The notes under the pieces are model-generated. The model was not told where the DNA came from and ran no database searches. It saw only the letters and a list, made by a program, of their open reading frames with translations. A stretch of DNA of 64,000 nucleotides, taken from assembly GCA_005884115.1 (NCBI GenBank), contig VAXW01000003.1:124001-188000 (forward strand), read 5' to 3'. Every line of letters starts with the position of its first letter. Position 1 is the first letter of the stretch. Positions 1 through 7,103 of this stretch are shown one piece after another. The DNA comes from Actinomycetota bacterium (GTDB taxonomy: Bacteria > Actinomycetota > Thermoleophilia > Solirubrobacterales > Solirubrobacteraceae). The translations under genes and the position numbers were made by a program.

Positions 1-862
1 CGGTTCGAAACGTGATGCCCTTGGTGTACATCTCGAGCAGCGGCATCGGCGGCTGCTCTGCGAAGTAGATCGCGGTGCTCGTGCAGACGCCGTCAGGCGC
101 TGTCGAGCGCAGCGCGAGCGCCAGCCCATCGGGATCGGCGCTGGCGTCGACGGTGACGGAGTACGGGCCGAGCCGCCTGGGTGTCTCAGCGAGCGTGCCC
201 GCGCCGAGCTTCGCGGCCGTCTCCCGGCGGCGCTCGTCGGCGTCGACGTACATGACCGATCCCGCCCCGAGCGCCACCGCGAGCCCGGCAGCGTACAGAC
301 CGATCGATCCGGGGCCTGCGCCGCCGACGACCAGCACGTCGGCGCCAGGCTGCTCGGCAAGCGCCGGGCCGACGGCGCGCCAGGCGTCGCTGAGGTTGTC
401 GGAGGCGCTCGCGACGGCCGCGGGCTCTAGACCGCCTGGGATCGGCACGAGCATGTGCTCGGCGAAAGGGACGCTGACGACGTCGGCCAGGAAGCCACCC
501 CATTGCTCGACGGCGGGCCCAAAACCGTACGTGGACATGAATGCGACGCCGCTGCAGTTGGCGGTCCGGCCGGCGGCGCATGCCTCGCACGCGCCGCAGG
601 AGATCTGGAAGGGGACGCTCACGAGCTGGCCAGGCTGTAGCGACCCAACCCCGTCGCCCACGTCGAGGATCTCGGCGACGCATTCGTGGCCGATCGCGAA
701 TGGCGGCTGAAATGGCGAGGCCCCCGCGATGATCAGCGCGTCGAGATCGCACGTCGCGACCGCGAGCGGGCGCACCAGCGCGGCACGATCGGAGTGCAGC
801 CGCGGCTCGTCGACATCGCGCCACTCGAGCGCGTCGGGGCCGGTGAATGTGAGCTGCTGCAT
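1..862 (-). CDS. Zinc-dependent alcohol dehydrogenase (MDR superfamily), 3' end outside window
   Basis: The reverse strand reads from an ATG at 862 to the window edge with no stop, so the C-terminus is missing. About 287 residues are visible. The protein belongs to the medium-chain dehydrogenase/reductase family, which oxidises alcohols or related carbonyls with NAD(P). Visible marks are the catalytic zinc motif GHE near residue 58, a structural-zinc cluster of closely spaced cysteines (CGACEAC, then another Cys) near residues 90-103, and a nucleotide-binding glycine motif GGAGPGSIG near residue 180. The substrate cannot be read from sequence. Its start lies 20 nt from the 3' end of tRNA-Leu. 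Confidence 0.85.
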   Translation of the reverse strand, partial: MQQLTFTGPDALEWRDVDEPRLHSDRAALVRPLAVATCDLDALIIAGASPFQPPFAIGHECVAEILDVGDGVGSLQPGQLVSVPFQISCGACEACAAGRTANCSGVAFMSTYGFGPAVEQWGGFLADVVSVPFAEHMLVPIPGGLEPAAVASASDNLSDAWRAVGPALAEQPGADVLVVGGAGPGSIGLYAAGLAVALGAGSVMYVDADERRRETAAKLGAGTLAETPRRLGPYSVTVDASADPDGLALALRSTAPDGVCTSTAIYFAEQPPMPLLEMYTKGITFRT

Positions 863-880
863 GCGGACTCCGATCGGTGA

Positions 881-965
<85 letters not shown>

Positions 966-1106
966 GCGTCAGCGAAGAGCGAAGATAGCGCACGCGCACT
1001 CCCGTTCTGCGGCGTTGGCAGCCGGCCGTGCGCCTACACCGTGGCCGGAGGGCCGACGGGCGTTTCTCGCTCGAGGCTCTCTGCTAGCCTCGTGCCGTTC
1101 ATCCGC

Positions 1107-1179
1107 GCCGCTATCGTCCAGGGGACTAGGACGCCGCCCTCTCATGGCGGAAACCCGGGTTCGAATCCCGGTAGCGGTA
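1107..1179 (+). tRNA. tRNA-Glu (CTC), integration target
   Basis: A 73-nt cloverleaf: acceptor GCCGCTA pairs with TAGCGGT (one G-T pair), the anticodon stem CCGCC/GGCGG encloses loop CTCTCAT with anticodon CTC, and the T loop is GGTTCGAATCC. Its 3' end from the T loop onward recurs at 5293 and 7050, so this gene has served as attB for two tandem insertions. The 3' part of the present gene is supplied by the left end of the first element and is functionally intact. Confidence 0.95.
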
Positions 1180-1181
1180 CT
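1160..1181 (+). repeat. attL: 22-bp tRNA-Glu 3'-end repeat, copy 1
   Basis: The sequence begins TTCGAATCCCGG, ends GCGGTACT, and is identical at 1160, 5293 and 7050. It covers the T loop, T-stem 3' arm and acceptor 3' strand of tRNA-Glu, the standard crossover segment for tyrosine integrases. Confidence 0.9.
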
Positions 1182-1189
1182 TGACCGAG

Positions 1190-1210
1190 CGCCCGAGAAA
1201 TCGGGCGTTT
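1190..1210 (+). terminator. Rho-independent terminator after tRNA-Glu (element-supplied)
   Basis: Stem CGCCCGA/TCGGGCG with a GAAA tetraloop followed by TTT, 10 nt after the tRNA end. It lies inside element 1, so it was brought by the element and replaces the original tRNA terminator, which now sits at 7078. Confidence 0.75.
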
Positions 1211-1305
1211 CGGCGTTTCAGGAGCCCGGGTGCTAACAGGAGTGCAAACACGACTTCGCAGGTTTGGAGGGTGCGCGCCAGCGGATGCCGCTACGGGGAA
1301 ACCGA

Positions 1306-1823
1306 CTATTCGCCTAACAGGGCCGCGATGGCGGGCCGCGCTTGTTTGACGTACTGCAACATCGCGTCGTAGCCGCGCTCGATCAGATCGGCGATCTCGG
1401 TGAGCCGGTTTGGTCCTGGCGGTTGTGAGTCGCGCGGCTGACCTGCATTGCGACCAGGGCTGAGCGAACGATCGTGATCGCTTCGACCATCGACTTAGTC
1501 GACTCATCGGCGACCACGAGAATCGCCTCAGGGGCGTGAGGCCGCATCCGCAGTCGGGCAACCGAGGCTCGGGCTCGTTGGAACGCATCTTCCCCTTCTT
1601 CCACGAGCGGCTCGACAATGTTTGGCTCCGGCCCGACCACGAGGGCCACCCGCCGCATCCTGGCGGCGCTTGCGCCGAGCTCCTCGAGTGCAGTGGCCAC
1701 ATCGTCGATCCGTGCGATGAGGTCGTCGCTCGCCTTTAGCCGCTGCTCCTGGCGGAACCGCCGACGATCTGCGATCCACGCCGCCCCGTAGCCGAGAGCC
1801 GGCCCGACGACGCCGGCCACCAC
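1306..1823 (-). pseudogene. Small membrane-anchored protein, frameshifted
   Basis: The reading frame starts at GTG 1823 with a short hydrophobic N-terminus (VVGPALGYGAAW), then basic and helical segments, and stops at 1383. The frame shifted by one base continues sensibly from about 1410 to a TAG at 1306, encoding LTEIADLIERGYDAMLQYV and onward. A single indel near 1400-1420 therefore splits a protein of about 172 residues. Function unknown. The single-membrane-segment plus coiled helix layout is common in actinobacterial prophage-like islands. It could be a sequencing error, but two neighbours are also broken. Confidence 0.5.
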
Positions 1824-1899
1824 GATCCCGACGATGGCTGTGGATGAGTCAGTCGTCGAGGCTCCGAGTGACTAAAGGTCCGTGTCTAGGCGGCGCGCG

Positions 1900-2028
1900 T
1901 CATCGCGCATCCTCTTGCGCAGCACGCCGATCCTCCGGCTTGCGTTCGGGTTTGGCCCAATCCGCGACCCACTCATCCGCAACACCTGCGCGCTCTCCTT
2001 GTGCTTTGAGCACGAGCGACTCCACCAC
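1900..2028 (-). CDS. Possible small protein or 3' remnant, unknown function
   Basis: The reverse strand here reads as plausible protein, hydrophilic and helical: RTIELVVESLVLKAQGERAG, then VADEWVADWAKPERK, ending in QEDAR and TGA at 1900. The forward frame over the same stretch is poor. The only standard in-frame start is GTG 2028, giving 42 residues. The open frame runs on upstream to about 2210 without a start, so it may be the tail of a larger gene. Nothing is recognised in it. Confidence 0.25.
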   Translation of the reverse strand: MVESLVLKAQGERAGVADEWVADWAKPERKPEDRRAAQEDAR

Positions 2029-2100
2029 GAGCTCGATCGTCCGCTCCGATCTGGACCGCGCGCGCTTACGGATCGGCGCGCGGGTCTCCGTGACGGCAAC

Positions 2101-2717
2101 ATACGAAAGCAGGTCGCGGAGGGCGAAACCCTCTCCGCTCGGCAGGGCGACGGCGAAGCGCTGCTCAAGTCCTACGACAGCCGCCGGGCTGACGCGCTGA
2201 AGCTGCGCAGGCTAGGCGACGACGTCGACGTGCCCGACGAGGCGGAACAGGCGCGCCTTCAACGGTCCGTCGCGGACGCGAAGGAGGAGCCGAACACCAT
2301 CTGCGCGGTCCGCCTGCTGCGCGAAGAAGAACGGCTCAAGGTCATCGCCGCCGGCCTACCGCACTTCGACGCCGAAGCCGAAGAGTCCGCTAGGGCGTAT
2401 GAGGCGCTAGGCGAGACGCTGCTCGCCGCGCTCGCCGACTTTCAGGCCGTTGGACAGGCGAAGGGAGCGGCATGGGGGCGCTCGCGAGAGGGCCGCAAGG
2501 AGCTCCGCCTCGATCAGATGCCGGGAGTCGGCTATCACGACCTCGGGCATCTGAAAAGCGAGATCCAAGACGCGATCCGCAAGACGCGATCCGCACCGCA
2601 TGGCCGGCCAACAGTGAGGAGCGTTGGCGCGAGTTCAAGGCCCGGGAGCAGGCCCCGTCAGGAGCGAGGCTCAGCAACCGCGAGGCGCTCGCGACCTTCA
2701 GCGGCGAGGCGGCATGA
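2101..2717 (+). pseudogene. Hydrophilic unknown protein broken by a 14-bp duplication
   Basis: From about 2101 the forward frame is a charged helical protein rich in Glu, Ala and Arg (for example DVPDEAEQARLQ, LLREEERLKV, ESARAYEALGETLLAALADF). No convincing start is visible; TTG 1999 and GTG 2230 are the in-frame options. At 2567-2594 a 14-nt unit is present twice and shifts the frame. Removing one copy rejoins EIQDAIR to TAWPANSEERWREFKAR and carries the frame to TGA at 2717. The element's cargo gene was therefore intact before the duplication. No family recognised. Confidence 0.5.
2567..2594 (+). repeat. 14-bp perfect tandem duplication
   Basis: Two adjacent copies of AAGACGCGATCCGC (2567-2580 and 2581-2594). 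Fourteen is not a multiple of three, so the duplication causes the frameshift in the surrounding reading frame. Confidence 0.9.
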
Positions 2718-2860
2718 TGAGCGCCACCGCGACCCAGCCGGTGGAGGTAACGATTGCGATGGTGCGCTTCAGCCTCGCACCGACCGTGCGCGAGGGGCGC
2801 GAGCACGCGCACTGTCTCGGCCGAAGAACGCGCGTAGGACGTACCTGCACCTTCAGCTAG
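2714..2860 (+). CDS. Possible 48-aa protein, unknown
   Basis: ATG at 2714 overlaps the TGA of the preceding frame (ATGA), a coupling arrangement typical of this genome. The first half (TQPVEVTIAMVRFSLAP) reads like protein; the second half is Arg- and Cys-rich and less convincing. Function unknown. It could be a remnant. Confidence 0.22.
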   Translation: MMSATATQPVEVTIAMVRFSLAPTVREGREHAHCLGRRTRVGRTCTFS

Positions 2861-2955
2861 GGCGTGACTACCGGTTCTTCCGTCGCGGCAGTTCACACCC
2901 CCCGTTAGCGTTAGAGCATCACGCGAGCGCGTCGATATCTGAGAAAGACTCTTTC

Positions 2956-3177
2956 ATGTTGATCTACTTCCTGATATCGATCGCCGTCGTGAACGTTCTC
3001 GGCGTCGTTGTCATGGCACGACTAGAGCGCAGACTCTCGGGTACCACGGATGAGCTTCGGCACCCGGTCGCTCGCAGGGGTGCAGACCCGGTCATCCCTG
3101 CCAATCTGTCCTGCGGCGACGATCGAGTGCGCGCTCATCAGCCGGTCCCTTGTCGGCCGTCCTACCTCACGCTCTGA
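2956..3177 (+). CDS. 73-aa protein with one N-terminal membrane segment
   Basis: ATG 2956 begins a strongly hydrophobic stretch (IYFLISIAVVNVLGVVVM, residues 3-20) followed by basic residues and a polar tail, which predicts a single-span membrane protein with its tail in the cytoplasm. The stop TGA overlaps the next start by one base (TGATG), suggesting translational coupling. Unknown function; small membrane proteins of this type are common cargo on integrated elements. Confidence 0.4.
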   Translation: MLIYFLISIAVVNVLGVVVMARLERRLSGTTDELRHPVARRGADPVIPANLSCGDDRVRAHQPVPCRPSYLTL

Positions 3178-3623
3178 TGGCGGCTGGGGGCACGATCACC
3201 CGCGCGATCGAGCGGACCGTGCTCGCGAGCCGGTGCCTTGTCGGCGCCAGCGACGACCTGCGGGCCTACGCCCGCAACGGCGGCCTCGCCGGCCAGGCCG
3301 CCGCTGACCTGCTGCGAGACCAAGCGCTGACGCTCGAGCAGATAGCCCAGACGATCGACGAGCTGAGGGCGTGAGCGGTCGGCCAGTCCTTCGCAAGCTG
3401 GACGGCCGGTGGGCACTGGAGTACCCGATGGAGTCAGACGGTCTCGCATCTTGTCTATCTCACAGGCGACGCGAAGGGTGCTGTCGTGGATCGCGGCCGT
3501 GAGGAGGATGAGTCCGTTCATGAACTCCTCCTGCGTCACGTCGGAGATATCTGCGGTCTCGACGGTTACTTGCCTGGGAACGTCCGCGTCTTGCCTCGGT
3601 CCCCAGGCCACATCCTCCCGCAC
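3162..3623 (-). CDS. Possible unknown protein; only its N-terminal half looks coding
   Basis: From GTG 3623 the first 75 residues look protein-like, including EEFMNGLILLTAAIHDSTLR and VACEIDKMRDRL. After about 3400 the frame becomes Gly/Ala/Arg-rich and lies antisense to the 65-aa forward ORF. The likely reading is a short reverse-strand gene whose 3' end was lost or shifted. Function unknown. Confidence 0.28.
   Translation of the reverse strand: MREDVAWGPRQDADVPRQVTVETADISDVTQEEFMNGLILLTAAIHDSTLRVACEIDKMRDRLTPSGTPVPTGRPACEGLADRSRPQLVDRLGYLLERQRLVSQQVSGGLAGEAAVAGVGPQVVAGADKAPAREHGPLDRAGDRAPSRHQSVR
3177..3374 (+). CDS. 65-aa helical protein, unknown
   Basis: It starts at ATG 3177, which shares its A with the upstream stop. 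The product is Ala/Leu/Asp rich and ends in an amphipathic helix (LLRDQALTLEQIAQTIDEL). No family recognised. The opposite strand is also open here (3162-3623), but the forward reading gives the more protein-like sequence over this stretch. Confidence 0.4.
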   Translation: MAAGGTITRAIERTVLASRCLVGASDDLRAYARNGGLAGQAAADLLRDQALTLEQIAQTIDELRA

Positions 3624-3947
3624 CGCAGACCCGCGCTCAGCTCGCTCCGCGTCACTGTGCGCGGGTTATTGCCCAGCCGAGATGCCCGGTTGGCCGGCAG
3701 GGCAAACTGACACTCCCGCAGTTTGCGGTGGAATCTTTCGCCGCGGACGTTAAGGTCCTTCCCGATCGGGGGTACGTCAGCCCAGCACGCGGGCAGGTGG
3801 AGCCCACGGAGCGGGCCTCAAGCACGCTAGGAGGCGCCGCCCGCGTGCCTTTTCGAGACACCTCGCCAGGACCGATCCGCTGTGCAGGCAATAAACGGCT
3901 ATTGGGGCAGGGGCAGGTAACACACTGCGGCCGGCGAATCGTCCCGA

Positions 3948-4196
3948 ATGCTAGTTCTGACACGAAAGGCCAAACAGAGCATCATGATCGGAGACGACGT
4001 CGAGGTCACCGTGCTCGGGGTTCATGGCGAGAAGGTGCGTCTCGGCATCCAGGCGCCCTCAGACGTTCCGGTGCACCGGACCGAGATCTATCTGGAGATC
4101 CAGCGGCAAGAAGACGCGCAGGGCAGTGGGACAGATGTCAGCTCCGAGGTGGGCGATCCGTTGCGCGAGACTGAGGGGCCGAACGAGCAAGGCTAG
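3948..4196 (+). CDS. csrA: CsrA-family translational regulator (element cargo)
   Basis: The 82-residue product has the CsrA/RsmA fold signature: [12 protein letters not shown] at the start, [11 protein letters not shown], and [19 protein letters not shown]. The two RNA-contact regions are kept, Arg6 in strand 1 and the VHRTEI strand with its Arg near residue 44. CsrA dimers bind GGA motifs in mRNA leaders and block or promote translation. The C-terminal tail of about 25 residues is longer than in the 61-aa enteric protein. No FliW partner or flagellar gene is in the window. Its place on an integrated element, beside the integrase, is unusual. No clear ribosome binding site precedes the ATG. 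Confidence 0.93.
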   Translation: MLVLTRKAKQSIMIGDDVEVTVLGVHGEKVRLGIQAPSDVPVHRTEIYLEIQRQEDAQGSGTDVSSEVGDPLRETEGPNEQG

Positions 4197-4309
4197 GCGC
4201 CATGGCGACGTTTGGCGCACTGGCTGATCCAGATAGAACGCTCGACCCTTTACCGCTGGCGGGACGCAACCGCGATTCTGAGAGCGCACCGGGCAGAAGG
4301 GGGAAAGTG

Positions 4310-5211
4310 ATGGCCTACACGCTGGAAAAGACCAAGACTCCGGGCATCTTCAGGCGCGGTGGCCGCTATGTGTTCAGCTACCGCGTGGACGGGCGGCAGA
4401 AGTGGGAGTCGGCGCGCACGCTCGATGAGGCGCGCAGCCTGAAATCGGAACGCATCACCGATGCGAACCGTGGAGAGCTCGAGGAGCGATCGACGGTCAA
4501 GCTGCACGAGTACGTGGGCGAGTGGATCGATCGCTACCAGGGCACCGGCAGGCGCGGCTTTCGCGATGAGACACGCAGCGAGTACCGCGGGTTGCTCAAC
4601 AAGTACGCGCTGCGCTACTTCGCCAAGGACACGCTGCTGCGAGCGGTCGTCCCGCGAGAGGTCGCAGGGTTCATTGCGTGGCTTCTAAGGCAGTCGAACG
4701 GGCGCAGGGGCACACTCACGGACAAGTCCGTGCGGAACGCCCTCGGGCTCGCGTCAGGCAGCGCGCGCGGTGGAACAAGGGCGACGGGCAGGTGATCGGC
4801 CCGCTCAAGTCAAGGCACGCTCGGCGCGACCTTCCCATCCCGCTCGAGCTAGCGGACAAGCTCCGCGCGGCCGTGGCGGGCAGGGTGGAGGACGGCCTGG
4901 TGTTTGTGAGTCCCGAAACTGGCCGCCCATACGATCCCCACCACCTGCACTTGCACGTGCTCAAGCAAGCGTGCGCGGAGGCGGGCGTGGAGTGGGCCGG
5001 GTTTCACACGTTCCGGCACACGATCGCGACGCGCAGGTTCGCGTCGGGCCGCAACGCCGTCCAGGTCCAGCATTGGCTCGGCCATCACTCGGCGGCGTTC
5101 ACGCTGGCGACTTACGTTCATCTGCTGGACGGTGATCTCGGCGGCCCGGTCGTTCCTCACTTGAATCATGAGGAGACTGCTAACAAGGCCCACGCCACTG
5201 GGCGACACTAG
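4310..5211 (+). pseudogene. Tyrosine recombinase (integrase), internally deleted and frameshifted
   Basis: ATG 4310 opens an N-terminal arm-binding region (GIFRRGGRYVFSYRVDGRQ) and a core-binding SAM-like domain up to DKSVRNALG near 4745. The frame then changes and resumes deep in the catalytic domain (GPLKSRHARRDLPIP). The catalytic domain keeps HTFRHTIATRR (the H-x-x-R box), the second histidine region (WLGHHS) and the tyrosine (TYVHL), but the stretch with the first catalytic arginine and over 100 residues is gone. The gene cannot make an active recombinase. Its position just before the right att repeat matches an element integrase. Confidence 0.88.
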
Positions 5212-5292
5212 TAACAGCGAGGCTCCGGTGGAAATCGCGGATTAGCAGGACGTTTGCGGTCGCCGCGACACAGGCGCCACACCATCAGCGTG

Positions 5293-5314
5293 TTCGAATC
5301 CCGGTAGCGGTACT
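5293..5314 (+). repeat. Central att copy shared by elements 1 and 2
   Basis: Second identical 22-bp copy of the tRNA-Glu 3' end. It is the right end of element 1 and the left end of element 2. No tRNA 5' half precedes it, so it is an att remnant and not a second tRNA gene. Confidence 0.9.
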
Positions 5315-5321
5315 GTAAGAC

Positions 5322-5343
5322 CCCCAGAAACTCTGGGGTTTTG
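5322..5343 (+). terminator. Terminator following the central att copy
   Basis: Stem CCCCAGA/TCTGGGG with loop AAC, followed by TTTTG. It stands at the same distance from att as the hairpins at 1190 and 7078, but its sequence differs. Confidence 0.75.
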
Positions 5344-5360
5344 TGTTTCCTGGGTACGCG

Positions 5361-5382
5361 GTAGGAATGAAAATAGGAATGG
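5361..5382 (+). repeat. Putative arm-type site, left end of element 2
   Basis: GTAGGAATGAAAATAGGAATGG, 47 bp inside the left att. A near copy lies at 6935. Each unit itself contains TAGGAATG twice. Confidence 0.5.
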
Positions 5383-5615
5383 CTGCAGCCGGCTATGCAG
5401 CCAGATAGCCGCCTAGAAGCTCGCCAACGTGTTCCCGTGGAGAGGTCGGGCCAGAGGGTTGTCTGGGTTCCCCCGGAGGACATGGGAGCTAGGGCTAAGC
5501 GGGCTGCGATCGCGCGGAGCCTAGTGTCCGAGCCAGCCTGTAATGGGGGTGGGAGAGATGGAGCCCCGGCATTGTTCACGCGCCTGGGATCGCTGACCCC
5601 TCAGAGCGCAGGATG

Positions 5616-6470
5616 CTATGGGCACTCACCCTTGGAGTTGTACCTGACGAGTTGTTTCTTGAGCGCGATCGCCTCGTTGCGTTGGGCCTGAGTGAGCGTG
5701 TAGTTCGCCGACGGTCCCGCGTACAGAGCGCCCGGGACGCCGTCCTCGGTATTGCCGGAGAGCCAGGAGTTGGCCGTGGCCACCACGGGCGCGATGCAGC
5801 TTGGCGAGCCGTTGGCGAGGTTCAGCTCGCTCGCCAGCAGCTGACCCGCTAGGCAGCTGATCGCGTTTTGCGGCGTCGAGCTCGCGCAGTTCATGGCCCT
5901 GAAGATCGCGCTCGCCTGTTCGGTTGTTTCGACCCGATAGCTGCCGATGCTCTGCGGCAGGTATTGCTGCGTGTTGGGCGAGCCGCTGCTGAGGTGGTTC
6001 TTCCAGTAACCCGGCGTAAGAGGGGCAGACGGCTGCGCTTGCGAGCATTCGACTATGAATTTTCTATCGCTCTCTCCTCCGACCCCGTTCGTTACCCATC
6101 CCGCATGAACTTTGATTTCGTGCGGTCCGGGCGCGATGCTGATCGTCACGGTATTCGTCCCGGAGGCTCCGTTGAACGTGAATTCCCCTTTATAGATCAG
6201 GACCCCGTCGACCTTGATGCTCTCTTTGATCGTGTTGTTTTCCGCCGGGAATTCACTGAACGTCCAAGTCACAGCAAGCGCGCTAGAGGAGGCGCATTCG
6301 ACTGTCGACGGCCCTTTCGCCGCCGACGCGGACGATGCGGTCAGTCCCGCTATCCCTAGAGCGAGTACGAAGGCGAGTAACGGCCTCAGCCCCACGCTGC
6401 GCCGCTGCTCCGGCTTCAAGATATCGGGCGATCCATCGACCCACAGTTGACCGGATGCCTCATCGAACAT
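5616..6470 (-). CDS. Secreted protein with TPGYWKNH motif
   Basis: A 284-residue product from ATG 6470, preceded by GGAGAGAGG at good spacing. Residues 26-50 form a signal peptide (LLAFVLALGIAGL, then ASSASA as cleavage region). GTG 6395 would place the signal at the extreme N-terminus and is an alternative start. The mature part has an immunoglobulin-like or beta-sandwich looking domain (about 55-145, two cysteines), then the sequence TPGYWKNH near residue 153 and a Cys-containing C-terminal domain (MNCASST, ISCLAGQ, PSCIAP). The motif recurs in uncharacterised secreted actinobacterial proteins; its function is not known to me. It sits alone on element 2 and has lower GC at third positions than neighbours. 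Confidence 0.8.
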   Translation of the reverse strand: MFDEASGQLWVDGSPDILKPEQRRSVGLRPLLAFVLALGIAGLTASSASAAKGPSTVECASSSALAVTWTFSEFPAENNTIKESIKVDGVLIYKGEFTFNGASGTNTVTISIAPGPHEIKVHAGWVTNGVGGESDRKFIVECSQAQPSAPLTPGYWKNHLSSGSPNTQQYLPQSIGSYRVETTEQASAIFRAMNCASSTPQNAISCLAGQLLASELNLANGSPSCIAPVVATANSWLSGNTEDGVPGALYAGPSANYTLTQAQRNEAIALKKQLVRYNSKGECP

Positions 6471-6750
6471 CGCGCAACCTCTCTCCGCGTCCGAGCGAAT
6501 TCGCCCCTCGCGCGCTTCATCCGTTAAGGGGTTGCCTACCCGTACGAGGCAAGGAAAATCTCTACAGACTGCGGAAAGCCGCAAATTGCGGGTTTTTGGC
6601 CTGTGCGCACCTTCCGCCTTCCATGAGCGACCGGCGGCGGCGAGCGTTCCAAGCAAGGCCGGCACCACCGTCGATGAGTCGTCGAGCCCGTTCCGCAATC
6701 CGAGCAGCACCCTCCCTCCGCGTCGCGCTAAGGCGATAGCCTCGCAAACC

Positions 6751-6918
6751 GTGCCGCCCCGCCTACCCCCGTTTCTGGGCGTAGCGCTAGTCGCAGAGTG
6801 CTTTGCGGTCGCGGCTTTGGTGCTAGTAGTTACGAGCGATGGCGTTCCGGCGATTGTCTGCGGGGCCGTGTCCGCGGCCCTGTTTGTGCTGCTGGCGCGG
6901 CGGTCGAAACGCCGCTGA
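6751..6918 (+). CDS. Possible 55-aa membrane protein
   Basis: GTG 6751 starts a frame with two hydrophobic stretches (FLGVALVAECFAVAALVLVV and AIVCGAVSAALFVLLA) and a basic tail RRSKRR, which predicts a two-span hairpin. A longer open frame exists upstream to 6532 but its composition is not protein-like. Divergent from the secreted protein gene. Function unknown. Confidence 0.4.
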   Translation: MPPRLPPFLGVALVAECFAVAALVLVVTSDGVPAIVCGAVSAALFVLLARRSKRR

Positions 6919-6934
6919 GCCCCTACCTGTCGCC

Positions 6935-6955
6935 GTAGGAATGAACTAGGAATGG
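6935..6955 (+). repeat. Putative arm-type site, right end of element 2
   Basis: GTAGGAATGAACTAGGAATGG, matching the motif at 5361 except for a short central difference, about 95 bp inside the right att copy. Confidence 0.5.
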
Positions 6956-7049
6956 CGTGCAGGGATCGCACGGGTTTCCAGCGGTTTCCAACGGTGCTCG
7001 GGCCAATGTTTTCCGGGATCGCCAGCACCTACGGGACCCCTAGCCAGTT

Positions 7050-7071
7050 TTCGAATCCCGGTAGCGGTACT
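7050..7071 (+). repeat. attR: 22-bp tRNA-Glu 3'-end repeat, copy 3
   Basis: Third identical copy. It marks the right boundary of the tandem array and was probably the original 3' end of tRNA-Glu, because ordinary chromosomal sequence and an undisturbed terminator follow. Confidence 0.9.
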
Positions 7072-7077
7072 GAGCGG

Positions 7078-7103
7078 CGCCCCGTGTTTACGGGGCGTTT
7101 CGC
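7078..7103 (+). terminator. Probable original tRNA-Glu terminator
   Basis: Perfect 8-bp stem CGCCCCGT/ACGGGGCG with loop GTTT, followed by a T-rich run. Displaced from the tRNA by the two insertions. Confidence 0.75.

Larger units (their letters stand above)
1160..5314 (+). mobile_element. Integrated tRNA-Glu element 1 (about 4.1 kb, decaying)
   Basis: Bounded by 22-bp direct repeats of the tRNA-Glu 3' end (1160-1181 and 5293-5314). It contains an integrase pseudogene ending 81 bp before the right repeat, which is the usual position for a tRNA-targeting tyrosine integrase. It also carries csrA and several small orphan ORFs. At least three genes are broken by frameshift or deletion. Codon use is less uniformly GC-rich than in the housekeeping part of the window. 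No replication or conjugation gene is recognisable, so it is a small satellite-like or heavily deleted element. Confidence 0.85.
5293..7071 (+). mobile_element. Integrated tRNA-Glu element 2 (about 1.8 kb, no integrase)
   Basis: Bounded by the att copies at 5293 and 7050. It carries a secreted protein on the reverse strand and a possible small membrane protein on the forward strand. No recombinase is present, so it would depend on an integrase in trans, possibly an intact relative of that in element 1, or it is a deletion remnant of a larger element. Near both inner ends it has similar motifs around GTAGGAATGA (5361 and 6935), which may be integrase arm sites. Confidence 0.7.

Noticed and set aside
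1882..2100. Forward reading frame upstream of the duplicated pseudogene
   Set aside because: Residue composition is unlike protein (FGFGPIRDPLIRNT, CALSLCFEHE) and the reverse strand reads better here.
5291..5320. Second tRNA-Glu gene
   Set aside because: Only the 3' 22 bases are present; no acceptor 5' strand, D arm or anticodon arm precedes them. The same is true at 7050.
6471..7028. 5' extension of the secreted protein gene to 470 aa
   Set aside because: Composition is not protein-like, it would bury the signal peptide in mid-protein, and a good ribosome binding site precedes ATG 6470.
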